Source: an uncultured Methanoregula sp. (GTDB lineage Archaea > Halobacteriota > Methanomicrobia > Methanomicrobiales > Methanospirillaceae). Taken from it: a stretch of 64,000 nt of DNA. The stretch lies in NCBI RefSeq assembly GCF_963678795.1, contig NZ_OY787453.1:1302001-1366000 (forward strand). Direction: 5' to 3'. The first letter of the stretch is position 1; each line of letters starts with the position of its first letter. Below are positions 62,937-64,000 of this stretch, piece after piece. Made by a program: the position numbers and the translations under genes. The notes below the pieces were generated by a model, which ran no database searches, was not told the origin of the DNA, and saw only the letters and a list, made by a program, of their open reading frames with translations.

Positions 62937-63536
62937 TCAGGAGTTTCTTCTGATCCCGAATCCAAAGATGATCAGCAATGCACAGGCCGTGAGGGCTCCT
63001 GCAACCGAGAAACCTCCGGATAAGGGGGCGTTCCGGGTTTCATCTGGCAGAACATCAGTATCCAGAGGATACTTTGCATGGAAACGTTCCCGTGCGGGAC
63101 CGATATCAACGGAAATGAGAAGCGAACCGGAATTCCGGTCCGCAAGCTCGAGGGTCCGTATATCCTTATGGTATGGGATAATCAGTTTGAGCCGGGCGGA
63201 ATCTGAATGCACTGCGCCGGTGGTATGGCCTGCTGTCAGGTTTTCATCAACATCTCCTTGCATCATGAGATGATCCCGCGGATCCCAGACATTGAATGTC
63301 AGCAGTGCCGTGCCGTTGGCCGCCCGGATTGTGACGGTATAATGTCCGGCCTGGAGACCCATGTTTGGGGGATGGCCATAGCGTATATCCACCGATTCCA
63401 TGGAAACGGTATCGTTGTCGAGGCCGAGGGAAATTACAATGATCTTTGTTGAATCATCTGCCGGCTCTGCTGCTGCGGAACAAACACCTGCAAGAAGGAT
63501 GAGTATCACGGACACGAGCAGCAGAACGGAGGCCAT
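62937..63536 (-). CDS. Unpaired membrane-anchored peptidase partner protein
   Basis: 199 residues from ATG 63536; TTG 63560 is a further possibility. Signal peptide (SVLLLVSVILILLAGVCSAA), then an outer domain with VDIRYGHPPNMGLQAGHY, TIRAANGTALLTFNVWDPR, LIIPYHKDIRTLEL and GSLLISVDIGPARERF, closely like the module 2 partner, and a terminal helix (SVAGALTACALLIIFGFGI) with RRNS. It has no peptidase gene directly after it; peptidase 2 begins 410 bp downstream on the same strand, so one peptidase could use two partners. Confidence 0.72.
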   Translation of the reverse strand: MASVLLLVSVILILLAGVCSAAAEPADDSTKIIVISLGLDNDTVSMESVDIRYGHPPNMGLQAGHYTVTIRAANGTALLTFNVWDPRDHLMMQGDVDENLTAGHTTGAVHSDSARLKLIIPYHKDIRTLELADRNSGSLLISVDIGPARERFHAKYPLDTDVLPDETRNAPLSGGFSVAGALTACALLIIFGFGIRRNS

Positions 63537-63667
63537 GTTCTCTACTGAGTATAAAGACAAAACTCTATTTTATTCCAGCGATTGCGGCAAGGCCGGATTC
63601 TTATCAAACCTGTCAATAAGATCGAAAAACCACAACAGTTGAATAATATGAAACCGGATTATATACC

Positions 63668-64000
63668 ATGGAAAAAATTCAGATTCAATTTAAGGAATCT
63701 GACTATAAAGTCTATTATGAATATTGCGAACGATATTACCAGATCCACGATATCGTCCGGAAAAAATCCATCCTGACATTCCTGGACCTTTTCAGCAAGG
63801 GTGTCCTTAATGTAGCGGAGCAGGATATTTCGCAGGTAACCCTGTTGCTCTCGCAAAAATGCGAGGAATTAAAGAAATCGTCATATGATAACCGCGGCGA
63901 TGGGGATACAACAACATCCCTCCAGCTTGAGTCCTGTGCTGATATCCTTCATTTCTCCAAAGACCTTGAGAAGATGTACCGCCTTTTCCAGAAACAGGGA
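63668..64000 (+). CDS. Hypothetical helical protein (C-terminus outside window)
   Basis: 111 codons from ATG 63668 are open to the right edge. The product is charged and helical (MEKIQIQFKESDYKVYYEYC; IVRKKSILTFLDLFSKGVL; LQLESCADILHFSKDLEKM), with no signal peptide or membrane segment. It is divergent from the unpaired partner gene. Family not recognised from this part. Confidence 0.65.
   Translation, partial: MEKIQIQFKESDYKVYYEYCERYYQIHDIVRKKSILTFLDLFSKGVLNVAEQDISQVTLLLSQKCEELKKSSYDNRGDGDTTTSLQLESCADILHFSKDLEKMYRLFQKQG

Noticed and set aside
62642..62965. 107-codon minus-strand frame between the unpaired partner gene and peptidase 2
   Set aside because: Overlaps the end of the partner gene, no protein character, and occupies a likely promoter region.
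1..64000. CRISPR array or cas genes
   Set aside because: No run of regularly spaced short repeats and no Cas-like protein was seen.

Overview
The window comes from a methanogenic archaeon, most likely a member of the Methanomicrobiales close to Methanoregula. The evidence is a coenzyme F430 biosynthesis cluster, a complete acetyl-CoA decarbonylase/synthase (ACDS) operon, a protein resembling a methanogenesis marker, an archaellin with a class III signal peptide, many PEGA-domain surface proteins, a TrmB-type regulator and archaeal TATA boxes. Overall base composition is slightly GC-rich; the intergenic and accessory stretches are visibly richer in A/T.

Layout. 1-9.3 kb is a core block: a marker-9-like protein, a REC/histidine kinase hybrid, the F430 genes cfbA-cfbE-cfbD-cfbB (cfbC is absent), a PAS/KaiC-like pair, a branched-chain aminotransferase and tRNA-Glu. 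9.3-15.5 kb is a decayed accessory island. It starts at tRNA-Glu and holds a degraded second copy of the tRNA 3' end, a HEPN-like pseudogene with an in-frame stop, a RelE-type toxin-antitoxin pair between 24-bp direct repeats, a Fic protein with a palindromic operator, a stub of a type I restriction gene and dispersed repeats. 15.5-21 kb holds a MacB-like ABC export operon and a divergent TrmB regulator, separated by an ISH3-like insertion sequence. 21-22.4 kb is noncoding and carries second copies of two repeats that also occur in the island.

22.4-26.3 kb holds a FxLYD membrane protein, a PH-like/zinc-ribbon protein and seryl-tRNA synthetase. 26.6-38.2 kb is the carbon monoxide/acetyl-CoA block: a flavin reductase, a small cysteine protein, two CooC-like nickel ATPases, cdhA-cdhB-cdhC-cdhD-cdhE and a RACo-like reductive activator of corrinoid proteins. 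Together these could assemble, run and re-activate the ACDS complex. 38.2-48.3 kb is mixed: a methyltransferase, PEGA proteins, a lone archaellin, DedA and YqhA membrane proteins, a GHMP-family enzyme, a KefB-type antiporter, a DUF2148 protein and tRNA-Arg.

48.7-63.6 kb is the most unusual part. Two modules, each a secreted M64-like metallopeptidase translationally coupled to a membrane-anchored partner protein, face each other across a 9-kb block that carries a DUF1616 protein and a seven-gene MoxR/DUF58 operon. One partner is fused through its membrane anchor to a cytoplasmic response-regulator receiver domain. A third, unpaired partner gene lies next to the second module. Related sequences with a core of about 130 bp sit in inverted orientation just downstream of both modules.
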